A program made the translations under genes and the position numbers. The notes under the pieces were generated by a model. The model searched no databases. It saw nothing but the letters and a program-made list of their open reading frames with translations, and was not told the DNA's origin. A DNA stretch of 64,000 nt from the NCBI GenBank assembly GCA_030647435.1, contig JAUSJX010000029.1, positions 1 through 64,000 on the forward strand, written 5' to 3'. The stretch comes from Candidatus Rokuibacteriota bacterium (GTDB taxonomy: Bacteria > Methylomirabilota > Methylomirabilia > Rokubacteriales > CSP1-6). Positions 35,457-45,009 of the stretch are shown here, piece by piece (the stretch's first letter is position 1; the number at the start of each line of letters is the position of its first letter).

Positions 35457-35702
35457 CTATTCGGAGATCTGGGCCAGCAGCGCCACGGTTCGCGCCCGCC
35501 GGATGGCGCGCGTGAGCTGGCGCTGGTGACGGGCGCAGCTGCCGGAGATCCGCCGCGGGGTGATCTTGCCCCGTTCCGATACGAAGTTCTTCAGCCGGCG
35601 GACGTCCTTGTGGTCGATGAGCTGCACCTTGTCCATGCAGAACTTACAAACTTTGCGCCGGCCGAACCGGCGCCGCTTGACTGGCTTGCTCGCTGGCGGA
35701 AT
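35457..35702 (-). CDS. rpsR: 30S ribosomal protein S18, probable AUU start
   Basis: An 81-residue S18: [17 protein letters not shown]-type [36 protein letters not shown]. Between the ssb stop (35717-35715) and the first conserved residue the frame holds only GAG GAT AGG AAC ATT, and AGGAGGATAGGAAC sits directly before ATT, so translation should start at AUU 35702. The only internal ATG (in CMDK) would delete the conserved basic N terminus. Lies between ssb and rplI. Confidence 0.92.
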   Translation of the reverse strand: MPPASKPVKRRRFGRRKVCKFCMDKVQLIDHKDVRRLKNFVSERGKITPRRISGSCARHQRQLTRAIRRARTVALLAQISE

Positions 35703-35714
35703 GTTCCTATCCTC

Positions 35715-36125
35715 CTAGAAGGGGACTTCGTCTTCCCCTTCGGCTGCTGATGCCTCCACGGCTTCCGGCGCCCCTGGGGCGCCCGCCGCCGACTTGCTCC
35801 GTCCCATGAACTGTACGCGCTCCGCGACGACCTCGACGACGTTGCGCTTCTGGCCGTCCTTCGTCTCCCAGTCCCGCGTCTGCAGCCGCCCCTCGACCAT
35901 GATCGGGCTGCCCTTGTCGAGGTACTCGCCGCAGCTCTCCGCCTGCTTGCCCCATACCACCACGGTGAGGAAGCATGTCTCCTCGCGCTTCTCGCCGCTC
36001 TGCGTGGTGTAGTTGCGGTTCACCGCGAGGCGCAGGTCCGCGACGGCGGTGCCGCTCGGCGTATACCGGAGCTCCGGGGGACGCGTCAGGTTCCCCATCA
36101 GGAACACCTTGTTGAGACTCGCCAT
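35715..36125 (-). CDS. ssb: Single-stranded DNA-binding protein
   Basis: A 136-residue OB-fold SSB: LNKVFLMGNLTRPPELRYT, VWGKQAESC, GSPIMVEGRLQTRDWE, and the acidic tail EGEDEVPF that recruits partner proteins. ATG 36125 overlaps the rpsF stop (TGATG). Confidence 0.96.
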   Translation of the reverse strand: MASLNKVFLMGNLTRPPELRYTPSGTAVADLRLAVNRNYTTQSGEKREETCFLTVVVWGKQAESCGEYLDKGSPIMVEGRLQTRDWETKDGQKRNVVEVVAERVQFMGRSKSAAGAPGAPEAVEASAAEGEDEVPF

Positions 36126-36478
36126 CAGGCGCTCTCCTCGACGGCCGCGGGCTCCCGCTTGGGCGTCCCACGGACGCGCTTCTTGACCGGCACGCGCGTC
36201 GTCATGAAGCGAAGCACCTGCTCGGTCAGCCGGAGCTGGCGCTCGAACTCCTTGATGGTGGCCGGCTCGGCCGAGCACTCGAGGACGGCGTAGGTGCCCT
36301 CGCGCTGCTTGCGCAGGTCGTAGGCCAGACGGCGCTTGCCCCAGCTCTCGGCCTTGCCGAGCTCGGCGCCGAGGCCCTTCAGGTTTTCCCCGAGCTTGGT
36401 CAGAAGCGCCGCAACCTCCTCGTCGGTAGGCCGCGGATCGATAATCACCAGGATCTCGTACGGATACAGACTGTTCAC
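36125..36478 (-). CDS. rpsF: 30S ribosomal protein S6
   Basis: About 117 residues: YPYEILVIIDPRPTDEE, GKRRLAYDLRKQREGTY, LRFMTTRVPV. GTG 36478 is preferred over the TTG at 36487 because AGGAG lies directly against the TTG but nine bases from the GTG. First gene of its operon. Confidence 0.95.
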   Translation of the reverse strand: MNSLYPYEILVIIDPRPTDEEVAALLTKLGENLKGLGAELGKAESWGKRRLAYDLRKQREGTYAVLECSAEPATIKEFERQLRLTEQVLRFMTTRVPVKKRVRGTPKREPAAVEESA

Positions 36479-36515
36479 CCCCCTCAACTCCTATGGATCA
36501 TTTCGGAAGCACTTG

Positions 36516-36544
36516 ACGATACCAGAAGCGCCGTTCGAACACAA
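36516..36544 (-). promoter_or_regulatory. Promoter of the rpsF-ssb-rpsR-rplI-dnaB operon
   Basis: Minus strand TTGTGT (36544-36539), 17-base spacer, TATCGT (36521-36516), about 30 bases upstream of the rpsF GTG. Confidence 0.6.
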
Positions 36545-36595
36545 CTCATGCGGCGATCATGGCGTGGCCTTCGCGCAGCGGTCAAGACGTGGACA

Positions 36596-36633
36596 AAAAG
36601 ACACGGCCCCCGCCGGTTGACCGGCAGGGGCCG
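36596..36633 (-). terminator. Terminator after groEL
   Basis: Minus strand CGGCCCCTGCCGG-TCAA-CCGGCGGGGGCCG then TGTCTTTTTG; separates groEL from the rpsF operon. Confidence 0.75.
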
Positions 36634-36658
36634 CGCCCCGCAAAATTCTGCGAACGGC

Positions 36659-38281
<1,623 letters not shown>

Positions 38282-38412
38282 CTGATTCTCCTCCTCGTTC
38301 GTTCGATGGAATGGGCCGGCCCGTCTTGGCCGGCCGGGATGTGTCCCGGATAGCGCTCCAGGTCGCTGCTGCCGACCTAGGCGCCTACTCAGCGCCGCGG
38401 CCGCCTTCGCCT

Positions 38413-38700
38413 CTATTCAAGGATGCAGAGGATGTCCTCCTCGCGGAGGATCAGGTACTCCACGTCGTCGAGGGTGACCTCGGAGCCCGAATACTTGCCG
38501 AACAGGATCTTGTCGCCGGTCTTGACGTCGAGGGGAATCTTCTTTCCCTCGTCGTTGACCTTGCCATTCCCGACGGCGATCACCTTGCCCTCCTGGGGCT
38601 TCTCCTTGGCGCTGTCCGGGATGATGATGCCGCCCTTCCTGGTTTCCTTCTCTTCCTGCCGCTTGATGAGGATGCGGTCGTGCAACGGACGAATCTTCAT
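38413..38700 (-). CDS. groES: Co-chaperonin GroES (Hsp10)
   Basis: A 95-residue Gro[30 protein letters not shown] (mobile loop), [14 protein letters not shown] 38700 follows GGGAGGCGAT. Under CIRCE control. Confidence 0.97.
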   Translation of the reverse strand: MKIRPLHDRILIKRQEEKETRKGGIIIPDSAKEKPQEGKVIAVGNGKVNDEGKKIPLDVKTGDKILFGKYSGSEVTLDDVEYLILREEDILCILE

Positions 38701-38765
38701 GGCCAAATCGCCTCCCGATAGATAAGATGTTGACGTTTCTGACCGGTTCGTGACCACTCTAGTGG

Positions 38766-38792
38766 TTAGCACTCACCGAAGACGAGTGCTAA
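38766..38792. promoter_or_regulatory. CIRCE element (HrcA operator)
   Basis: TTAGCACTC-N9-GAGTGCTAA, an exact match to the CIRCE consensus. It overlaps the -10 end and start site of the groES promoter, so HrcA should repress groESL in the absence of heat stress. Confidence 0.97.
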
Positions 38793-38819
38793 CATAGCAG
38801 TCGGGGTCTGGTGAGTCAA
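38791..38819 (-). promoter_or_regulatory. groESL promoter
   Basis: Minus strand TTGACT (38819-38814), 17-base spacer, TATGTT (38796-38791). Confidence 0.8.
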
Positions 38820-38863
38820 GAGCAAAAAAGTCTTTTCCACTCAATATCTTACACGGAGACCAC

Positions 38864-39859
38864 ATGGCCCCACCGTCCCCCAAGCCTTCCATCCTGATTT
38901 CTCGCATACTCCCTGAAGAGGCGGTCGCCCGCGCCCGGAGCCGGGCCGTGGTGGATCTCCACGAGGCTGATAAGCCGCTCGGGCGGACCGAGCTCATCGC
39001 GAGGCTCAAGGGCCGCCAGGGCCTCGTCTGCCTCATCACCGATGTCATCGATGCCCCACTCCTGGCCGCCTGCCCGGATCTCAAGGTCGTGGCCAACGTG
39101 GCCGTCGGCTTCAACAACATCGACGTGGCGGAGGCGACCAAGCGCGGCGTTGTCATCACGAATACTCCCGACGTCCTCACCGAGACCACGGCCGATTTCG
39201 CCTGGACGCTCCTCATGGCGACGGCCCGGCGGGTGGTCGAAGCGGATCGCTACGTCCGCGAAGGCAAGTTCACGCAGTGGGAGTTCATGCTGCTGCTGGG
39301 GGGCGACATCCACGGCAAGACCCTCGGCATCATCGGCTTCGGCCGCATCGGCCGTGCCATGGCCAGGCGGGCGCGCGGCTTCGACATGCGTGTCCTCTAC
39401 CAGGACGCCGTGGCCGCCGACCCCGCCACGGAACGGGAGCTCCGGGCCACGAGGACCGACACGGCGACCCTGCTCCGGGAGTCGGACTTCGTCACCCTCC
39501 ACACGCCGCTCCTGCCGGAGACGCAGCACCTCATCAATGCCCAGTCGCTCAGAACCATGAAGAAGACGGCCTACCTCGTCAACGCCTCGCGGGGCCCAGT
39601 CGTCGACGAGGCTGCGTTGGCGCAGGCGCTCAAAGAGGGGTGGATAGCAGGCGCGGGCATCGACGTTTTCGAAGAGGAGCCCAAGGTCCACCCGGGCCTC
39701 ATGGGTCTGCCCAACGTGGTCCTGTCACCCCACATCGCCAGCGCCTCGTCGGACACGCGCCTGCAAATGGCCAACCTGGCCGTGGACAACTGTCTCGCCG
39801 TGCTCGAGGGCAGCACTCCCCCGACCCCGGTCAACCCCGAGGCGCTCGCGCGACGGTAG
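38864..39859 (+). CDS. D-2-hydroxyacid dehydrogenase (glyoxylate/hydroxypyruvate reductase type)
   Basis: A 331-residue NAD(P)-dependent dehydrogenase. GKTLGIIGFGRIGRAMARRA is the Rossmann motif; NASRGPVVDE, the Arg in that stretch, Glu in DVFEEEP and His in LSPHIASAS form the catalytic set. NVAVGFNNIDV is typical of the GyaR group acting on glyoxylate or hydroxypyruvate. Divergent from groES; nearly abuts the fbpC-like gene. Confidence 0.9.
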   Translation: MAPPSPKPSILISRILPEEAVARARSRAVVDLHEADKPLGRTELIARLKGRQGLVCLITDVIDAPLLAACPDLKVVANVAVGFNNIDVAEATKRGVVITNTPDVLTETTADFAWTLLMATARRVVEADRYVREGKFTQWEFMLLLGGDIHGKTLGIIGFGRIGRAMARRARGFDMRVLYQDAVAADPATERELRATRTDTATLLRESDFVTLHTPLLPETQHLINAQSLRTMKKTAYLVNASRGPVVDEAALAQALKEGWIAGAGIDVFEEEPKVHPGLMGLPNVVLSPHIASASSDTRLQMANLAVDNCLAVLEGSTPPTPVNPEALARR

Positions 39860-39861
39860 TG

Positions 39862-40953
39862 GTGGGCCCGCTAGAGCTTCGGGGGGTTTCCAAGCGCTTC
39901 TCCGCTGACGGCCTACCGGCGGTAGACCGCCTGTCTCTCAGCCTCACTCAGGGAGAGATCCTGGCTCTGCTTGGCCCCTCGGGCTGCGGCAAGACAACGA
40001 CCCTGCGGATCATCGCGGGGCTCGAAACCCCCGACTCAGGGACCGTCGCGATGCGCGGACGGATCGTAGGGGGATCCGGGCACGCGGTCCCCGCCGAAGA
40101 ACGCGGCATCGGCATCGTCTTTCAGGACTATGCACTCTTTCCTCACCTCACTGTTGCCGAGAACGTGAGCTTCGGCCTCCTGAAGCTCCGCCGGGGCGCC
40201 CGCCAGACCCGCGTCGGCGAGGTTCTCGATCTGGTCGGCATGAGCGGGTTCGAGCGACGCTATCCGCACGAGCTCTCCGGAGGGCAACAGCAGCGCGTTG
40301 CCGTCGCCCGCGCCATGGCGCCGGCGCCGACCCTGATGCTCCTGGACGAACCCTTTTCCAGTCTTGATGCCGACCTGCGCGCGCAGATGCGCGACGAGAT
40401 CGAGCGCATCCTGCGTTCGACAGGCACCACGACCGTGTTCGTGACTCACGACCAGGAGGAGGCTTTCACACTGGCCGATCGCGTCGGCGTCCTCCATGCG
40501 GGCCGGATGGAACAGCTCGACACGCCGGAGCAGGTCTACCATCGGCCCGCGACGCGTTTCGTCGCGGCTTTCGTGGGGGCGGCGGACTTCCTTCCCGGCA
40601 CCGTCACGAGCCATGGCGTCGCGACGGAAGTGGGGATCTTCGCCAACGTGGACCAGTTGGAGCCAGGCGAGAGCGTGGACGTGATGATCAGGCCCGGCGA
40701 CATCACCTTCGTCGCCGAGGACGACGGCCTCGGCACGATCGCCAGCCGGCACTTCCGGGGCTCGGAGACGCTCTATTGCATACTCTTGCCCTCCGGCCAC
40801 CGGGTCCACTCTTCTCAGCCGTCGGCGTCGGCCATTCCCACCGGGATACGAGTCCGGGCCACGGCGCATGTCCTCCACGTGGTGGCGTTCACATCCAAGC
40901 CGGCCGCGGGTGAGCCAGCCGCGGGTGAGCCCGCCTCGGGTGAGCCCGGCTGA
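39862..40953 (+). CDS. fbpC: Fe(III)-type ABC transporter ATPase
   Basis: About 363 residues. Walker A GPSGCGKTTT, signature LSGGQQQRVAVARAM, Walker B LMLLDEPFSSLD, H-loop VTHDQEEAF, then a TOBE-like C-terminal domain. The C terminus ends in three AGEP/SGEP repeats, absent from typical FbpC. GTG 39862 (or 39859) follows the preceding stop at once. It is on the opposite strand from its presumed partners fbpB and fbpA, and its stop abuts the fbpB stop. Confidence 0.88.
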   Translation: MGPLELRGVSKRFSADGLPAVDRLSLSLTQGEILALLGPSGCGKTTTLRIIAGLETPDSGTVAMRGRIVGGSGHAVPAEERGIGIVFQDYALFPHLTVAENVSFGLLKLRRGARQTRVGEVLDLVGMSGFERRYPHELSGGQQQRVAVARAMAPAPTLMLLDEPFSSLDADLRAQMRDEIERILRSTGTTTVFVTHDQEEAFTLADRVGVLHAGRMEQLDTPEQVYHRPATRFVAAFVGAADFLPGTVTSHGVATEVGIFANVDQLEPGESVDVMIRPGDITFVAEDDGLGTIASRHFRGSETLYCILLPSGHRVHSSQPSASAIPTGIRVRATAHVLHVVAFTSKPAAGEPAAGEPASGEPG

Positions 40954-42591
40954 TCAGAATCCAGAGCGGCGGGCAGTCAGGCGGACCAGCGCCACGACCG
41001 GCAGGAGCCCGATCGCGACGAGGGTCAGCGCCGGCACGGAGGCTTCCTGCCACATCGCCTCTGAGGTCCGCTCCCAGATCTCGACCGCGAGCGTATTGAA
41101 ACCGAGCGGCCGAAGCAGGAGCGTGGCGGGCATCTCCTTCATCGTCTCGACGAAGACCAGCACGACGGCCGTCAGCAGACTGCCGCGCAGCAATGGCACG
41201 TGTACCCGGCGGAGCGCGCCGCCGGACCGGACCCCGAGCGAACGCGCCGCATCATCGAGGCTCGGCGAGATCTTGCTGAGGCCGGCCTCGACGCTTTGCA
41301 GGCTCACCGCCAGGAATCTCACCAGGTAGGCGAGGACGAGGCCGGCCGCGGAGCCGGTGAGCAGGAGCCCGAGCGGCCGTTGCAGCCACCGCTCGAGCTC
41401 GGGCACGATCGCGTGATCCACCCAGGAGAGTGGCAGGAGCACGCCGACCGCGATCACCGCGCCGGGCAGCGCGTATCCCATCGAGGCGAACCGGGCGGCC
41501 AGGCGAACCGGGGGCGTGGCGTGCAGGCGCCCGGCATAGGCCAGCAGCACCGCCAGCACACATGCCAGAAGGGCGGTTGCCGTCGCGAGCGTGCAGGTCC
41601 GCCCGAGCAGGGCGATGAAGTCCGGCGCGACCTGGCCAGCCCGGAGCGCACCGGCGCCCCACCACGCGAGCTGTCCCACGGGAAGCGCGAAAGCCAGCCC
41701 GAGCACGATGAGGCACGCGGCCGCGGCAAGAGCCGCCCTAAAGCCGCGGAGCCTGGGCGGTGGCGGCATGGGCCCGCGCCGGCGCGACTCAGCGAATCGC
41801 GCCCGGCCGCGTGAGCGACGCTCGAGCAGAATCAGGGCCAGCGCGAAGAGGAGCAGCACGCTCGCCAATTGCGTGGCGGCCACCCGGTCGAACATGCCGT
41901 TCCACACCCGGTACACAGCCTCCGTGAGGGTACGGAAACCGAATGTCGCGACGGTGCCGAAGTCCGCGAGCGCCTCCATCATGGCCAGGGCCACGCCGGC
42001 GGCGAGAGACGGGCGCGCCAGGGGCAGCGTGACGTGCAGGAATGCTCCCAGCCGGGACCGTCCCAAGGTCCGCGCGGTCTCGATGCCGGCCACGCCCTGC
42101 TCCCGGAACGCCACGCGCGCGAGCAGGTAGACGTAAGGATAGAACACGAGCGTCATCACGAGGATGACGCCCCAGGAGGACCGCATCTCGGGAAGACGGT
42201 TCCCCTGACCCAGCCAGCTACGCAGCGTGCCCTGAACGGGCCCCGCGTAGTCGAAGAGGCCGAGGAAGGCGAAGCCGATCACATAGGCCGGCACGGCCAG
42301 CGGCAGAATCAGCGCCCACTCGAAGAGGGCACGACCTGGGAAGCGGTAGTGGACGATCAGCCACGCGAGGCCCGTGCCCACGAGGAGCGTACCGGCGCCG
42401 ACCCCGGCCAGGAGCAGCACGGTGTTGAGGACCAGCTCGACCAGCTGCGTGCGCCAGAGGTGGAGCCAGACCTCGCCCCGGGGTCGCGCCAGTGACGAGA
42501 GGACGGCCGCGATGGGCACCGCCAAAACGCTCGCGATCCCCACCGCGACCCAGGTCCACGGGTACCCGCTCGCCGACCGAAGCGCGATCAT
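40954..42591 (-). CDS. fbpB: Fe(III) ABC transporter permease
   Basis: A 545-residue fused double permease with about 12 membrane helices and two EAA-type loops (AGIETARTLGRSRLGAFLHV; LDDAARSLGVRSGGALRRV). This tandem layout is typical of FbpB/SfuB iron transporters. It follows the binding-protein gene. No terminator is seen at the tail-to-tail junction with fbpC. Confidence 0.9.
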   Translation of the reverse strand: MIALRSASGYPWTWVAVGIASVLAVPIAAVLSSLARPRGEVWLHLWRTQLVELVLNTVLLLAGVGAGTLLVGTGLAWLIVHYRFPGRALFEWALILPLAVPAYVIGFAFLGLFDYAGPVQGTLRSWLGQGNRLPEMRSSWGVILVMTLVFYPYVYLLARVAFREQGVAGIETARTLGRSRLGAFLHVTLPLARPSLAAGVALAMMEALADFGTVATFGFRTLTEAVYRVWNGMFDRVAATQLASVLLLFALALILLERRSRGRARFAESRRRGPMPPPPRLRGFRAALAAAACLIVLGLAFALPVGQLAWWGAGALRAGQVAPDFIALLGRTCTLATATALLACVLAVLLAYAGRLHATPPVRLAARFASMGYALPGAVIAVGVLLPLSWVDHAIVPELERWLQRPLGLLLTGSAAGLVLAYLVRFLAVSLQSVEAGLSKISPSLDDAARSLGVRSGGALRRVHVPLLRGSLLTAVVLVFVETMKEMPATLLLRPLGFNTLAVEIWERTSEAMWQEASVPALTLVAIGLLPVVALVRLTARRSGF

Positions 42592-42627
42592 GAGGCCGGC
42601 GCCATCGCGGGCCCCCGATCGCGCCGT

Positions 42628-43653
42628 CTACTTGTAGCCGGCGCGGTCGGCAAGCCGCGTGGCTGCCGCCTGGAACTCCCCGGCGGCGGCCACATTCGTA
42701 TCGTCCTGCTTGAACTTTCCCCACTTGGCGAGAATCGGGCTGACGGCGGCCTGGGGATTGGCCGGGTACTCGAAGTTCGAGTCGGCGAAGAGCTGCTGGG
42801 CTTCAGGGCTCGTGAGGAACTCGATCAGCTTGATAGCTTCGGCCCGGTTCTTCGAGTGGGCCGTCACGCCGGCCCCCGAGATATTGATGTGCGTGCCGGT
42901 CGTCTGCTGGTTGGCCCAGAATGGGGCGACCGGGAAGCTCGGATCCTTGGCGACGATGCGGCCGAGGTAGTACGTGTTGGTCAGACCCACGTCGCACTGG
43001 CCTGCGGCCATGGCCTCGAGGATCTTCGTGTCACCGTTGATCAGCGTGGGATTGTTGGCAACCCAGCCGCGGACGAGGGCTTCCGTCTTGGGCTCGCCGT
43101 AGCGCTTGATCATCGTCGCCAGGAGCGACTGATTGTAGACGTGACTCGATGTCCTCAGGCACACGCGGCCCTTCCACTTCGGATCGCCGAGCGCTTCGTA
43201 GGTCGAGAGCTCATCGGGCTTGACCCGCTGCGTGTTGTACATGATGGTGCGCGCGCGCACCGTCAGTCCCACCCAGCGGTTCTCGGGATCGCGCAGGTGG
43301 GCCGGGATACTGGCCTGAATCTCGGGCGAGTCCACCCGCGCGAGCAGACCCGCCCGGGCGGCGTTCCACAGATTGCCGGCATCCACCGTGATCAAGACGT
43401 CGGCTGGGGTCCTGTCACCCTCGGCCTTCAGCCGTTCGAAGAGCTGCCCCGTCTCACCGCCCAGGCTCTGGATCTGGATTCCGGTCTTCTTGGTGAACGC
43501 TTCCATGGCCGGTTCCTGACCGTAGTGCGAGCGAGCGGAGTAGACCACCAACTCCCCAGCCTCGCCCAGGGCCGCGCCGGCCAGGCTTAGCACCGTCAGC
43601 ACCGCAGCCAGGACCGCGAGCCCGGCACAACCGTCACGCCATATGCGCGCCAT
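42628..43653 (-). CDS. fbpA: Fe(III)-binding periplasmic protein
   Basis: About 341 residues: signal peptide, then ELVVYSARSHYGQEPAMEAF and GLTNTYYLGRIV, where the Tyr pair is the ferric-ion ligand of FbpA/FutA proteins. ATG 43653 is six bases after GAGGAG; the ATG at 43659 touches that sequence. Preceded by an iron-box promoter. Confidence 0.9.
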   Translation of the reverse strand: MARIWRDGCAGLAVLAAVLTVLSLAGAALGEAGELVVYSARSHYGQEPAMEAFTKKTGIQIQSLGGETGQLFERLKAEGDRTPADVLITVDAGNLWNAARAGLLARVDSPEIQASIPAHLRDPENRWVGLTVRARTIMYNTQRVKPDELSTYEALGDPKWKGRVCLRTSSHVYNQSLLATMIKRYGEPKTEALVRGWVANNPTLINGDTKILEAMAAGQCDVGLTNTYYLGRIVAKDPSFPVAPFWANQQTTGTHINISGAGVTAHSKNRAEAIKLIEFLTSPEAQQLFADSNFEYPANPQAAVSPILAKWGKFKQDDTNVAAAGEFQAAATRLADRAGYK

Positions 43654-43709
43654 AGTCATCTCCTCGTATTTGGTGCCCCGACCACCGCTCGGGGGAGCCG
43701 GATAACATC

Positions 43710-43745
43710 GAAGGTGAGGCTACCCTAACTCCAGGAGTGTGTCAA
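43710..43745 (-). promoter_or_regulatory. fbpA promoter with DtxR/IdeR-like iron box
   Basis: Minus strand TTGACA (43745-43740), 17-base spacer, TAGCCT (43722-43717). Over the -10 lies TTAGGGTAGCCTCACCTTC (43728-43710), matching 15 of 19 bases of the DtxR/IdeR consensus TTAGGTTAGSCTAACCTAA. Suggests iron-dependent repression by a DtxR-type protein rather than Fur. Confidence 0.65.
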
Positions 43746-43781
43746 GGCTAACTCTATGGGCGCGGCGGGCTGGGACGAAAG

Positions 43782-44996
43782 CTAGAGGACCGTCGCGAGG
43801 CGTCGGGTGAGCCGCTCGAGGCGGTGGTGAAGCGCCTCGACCACCACGGCCGGCGCCCGATGGGCTCGGGCGCGCGCGAGCGCCTCGACCACCACGGCCT
43901 TGGCGGCGATAAAGTCACGCAGCCGGTGCTCGTGGATCTTCGCCATCTCTTCCCACGGTCGCGCGTCGAAGATTCGCGCGCCGCGGGCCGCGGCTTCCCA
44001 CAGCTCGCGCGAGGCCTCCCAGCGCGAGCGCCGCTTCTCCCGCCAGGCCAGCCGCGCGAGGAGCCGCTCCCGCGCGGGGCTCGCGAGGCCGCGGTCGAGC
44101 GCCCTCCGGTAACAGGCCTCGCCACGGTCGGGGTCGGCCGTCTCCCAGAGCCGGCCGAGCCCCGCCAGCTCGTCCGGGCCGAGATCGACTCCGGGCGCCT
44201 GCGCAACGGTCTTCGCCACCCACCCGGCGAGCGCCGCGAGGGACAGGATGTCGTGCCGGTTGTGCTCGAAGACGCGCGGCAGCTCCCCGGGGGACTTGCG
44301 TCTCAGATAGTCGAAATACACCTGCGGGATCAGCGCGCCCGGCAGATCGTCCTCCCGGACGAAGCCGAGTGCATGCTGCTCGACGGTACCAAGGCGACAG
44401 TCGGGCAGCCTCGCGCTCCACAGCCGCCGTGCGGCGGGTAAGAGGTCGAGGTGGAAAGCGGCTTCCGGCCAGCGACGCCGGGCGAGCACGAAACGCGTCT
44501 CCAGGAGCGGCAGGTCGAAGCCGGCGCCATTGTACGTGACCAGCCCATCGACCTCCCGCAGGAGCGGATCGAGGGCGGCCAGAAGCGCCGGTTCTTCGTC
44601 GAGGTCGCGCATGAAGTACTGCCTCACCTCGAACTCGCCGCCGTCGAAGAAGCCCACGCCCACGAGGAAGGCATAGGTGCCCGTGCCGCCGGCCAGACCG
44701 GTCGTTTCCGTGTCGAGATAGAGGAGGCGCGGCCCACGCGGCGGCGCGTCGACGCGCGCCATCAGCGCGAGCGGCCCATGCGCCATGTCGCGCGCGGCCT
44801 CGAGCGGCTGCCGGCCGTGGCGGTAGCCCTCGGCGAAGCGCCGGCGGACGCAGAGGACGCGCCCCTTCTCGGTCTCCTCGACGGCGCCGCCCAGGAGGTC
44901 CTCGAGCGAGGCCGTTTGGCGAGAAGCGGCATTGATCCGGCTCTTGGCCTCGAGCCGCCGGATGACGCGGCTGAGGTCGGGGATGGCGTCGCTCAC
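43782..44996 (-). CDS. mrfB: MrfB/YprB-type DEDD exonuclease with helical C-terminal region
   Basis: A 404-residue protein with an RNase H-like exonuclease fold: LLYLDTETTGL (first Asp/Glu), VTYNGAGFDLPLLETRF, and EHNRHDILSLAAL supplying the last acidic residue, the DEDDh order. The C-terminal 150 residues are helical, TPR-like. Pairs with the helicase gene upstream exactly as yprB with yprA in B. subtilis (MrfAB, excision repair of mitomycin adducts). 13 bases separate the genes. Confidence 0.85.
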   Translation of the reverse strand: MSDAIPDLSRVIRRLEAKSRINAASRQTASLEDLLGGAVEETEKGRVLCVRRRFAEGYRHGRQPLEAARDMAHGPLALMARVDAPPRGPRLLYLDTETTGLAGGTGTYAFLVGVGFFDGGEFEVRQYFMRDLDEEPALLAALDPLLREVDGLVTYNGAGFDLPLLETRFVLARRRWPEAAFHLDLLPAARRLWSARLPDCRLGTVEQHALGFVREDDLPGALIPQVYFDYLRRKSPGELPRVFEHNRHDILSLAALAGWVAKTVAQAPGVDLGPDELAGLGRLWETADPDRGEACYRRALDRGLASPARERLLARLAWREKRRSRWEASRELWEAAARGARIFDARPWEEMAKIHEHRLRDFIAAKAVVVEALARARAHRAPAVVVEALHHRLERLTRRLATVL

Positions 44997-45009
44997 GCGG
45001 GCAACGCGC

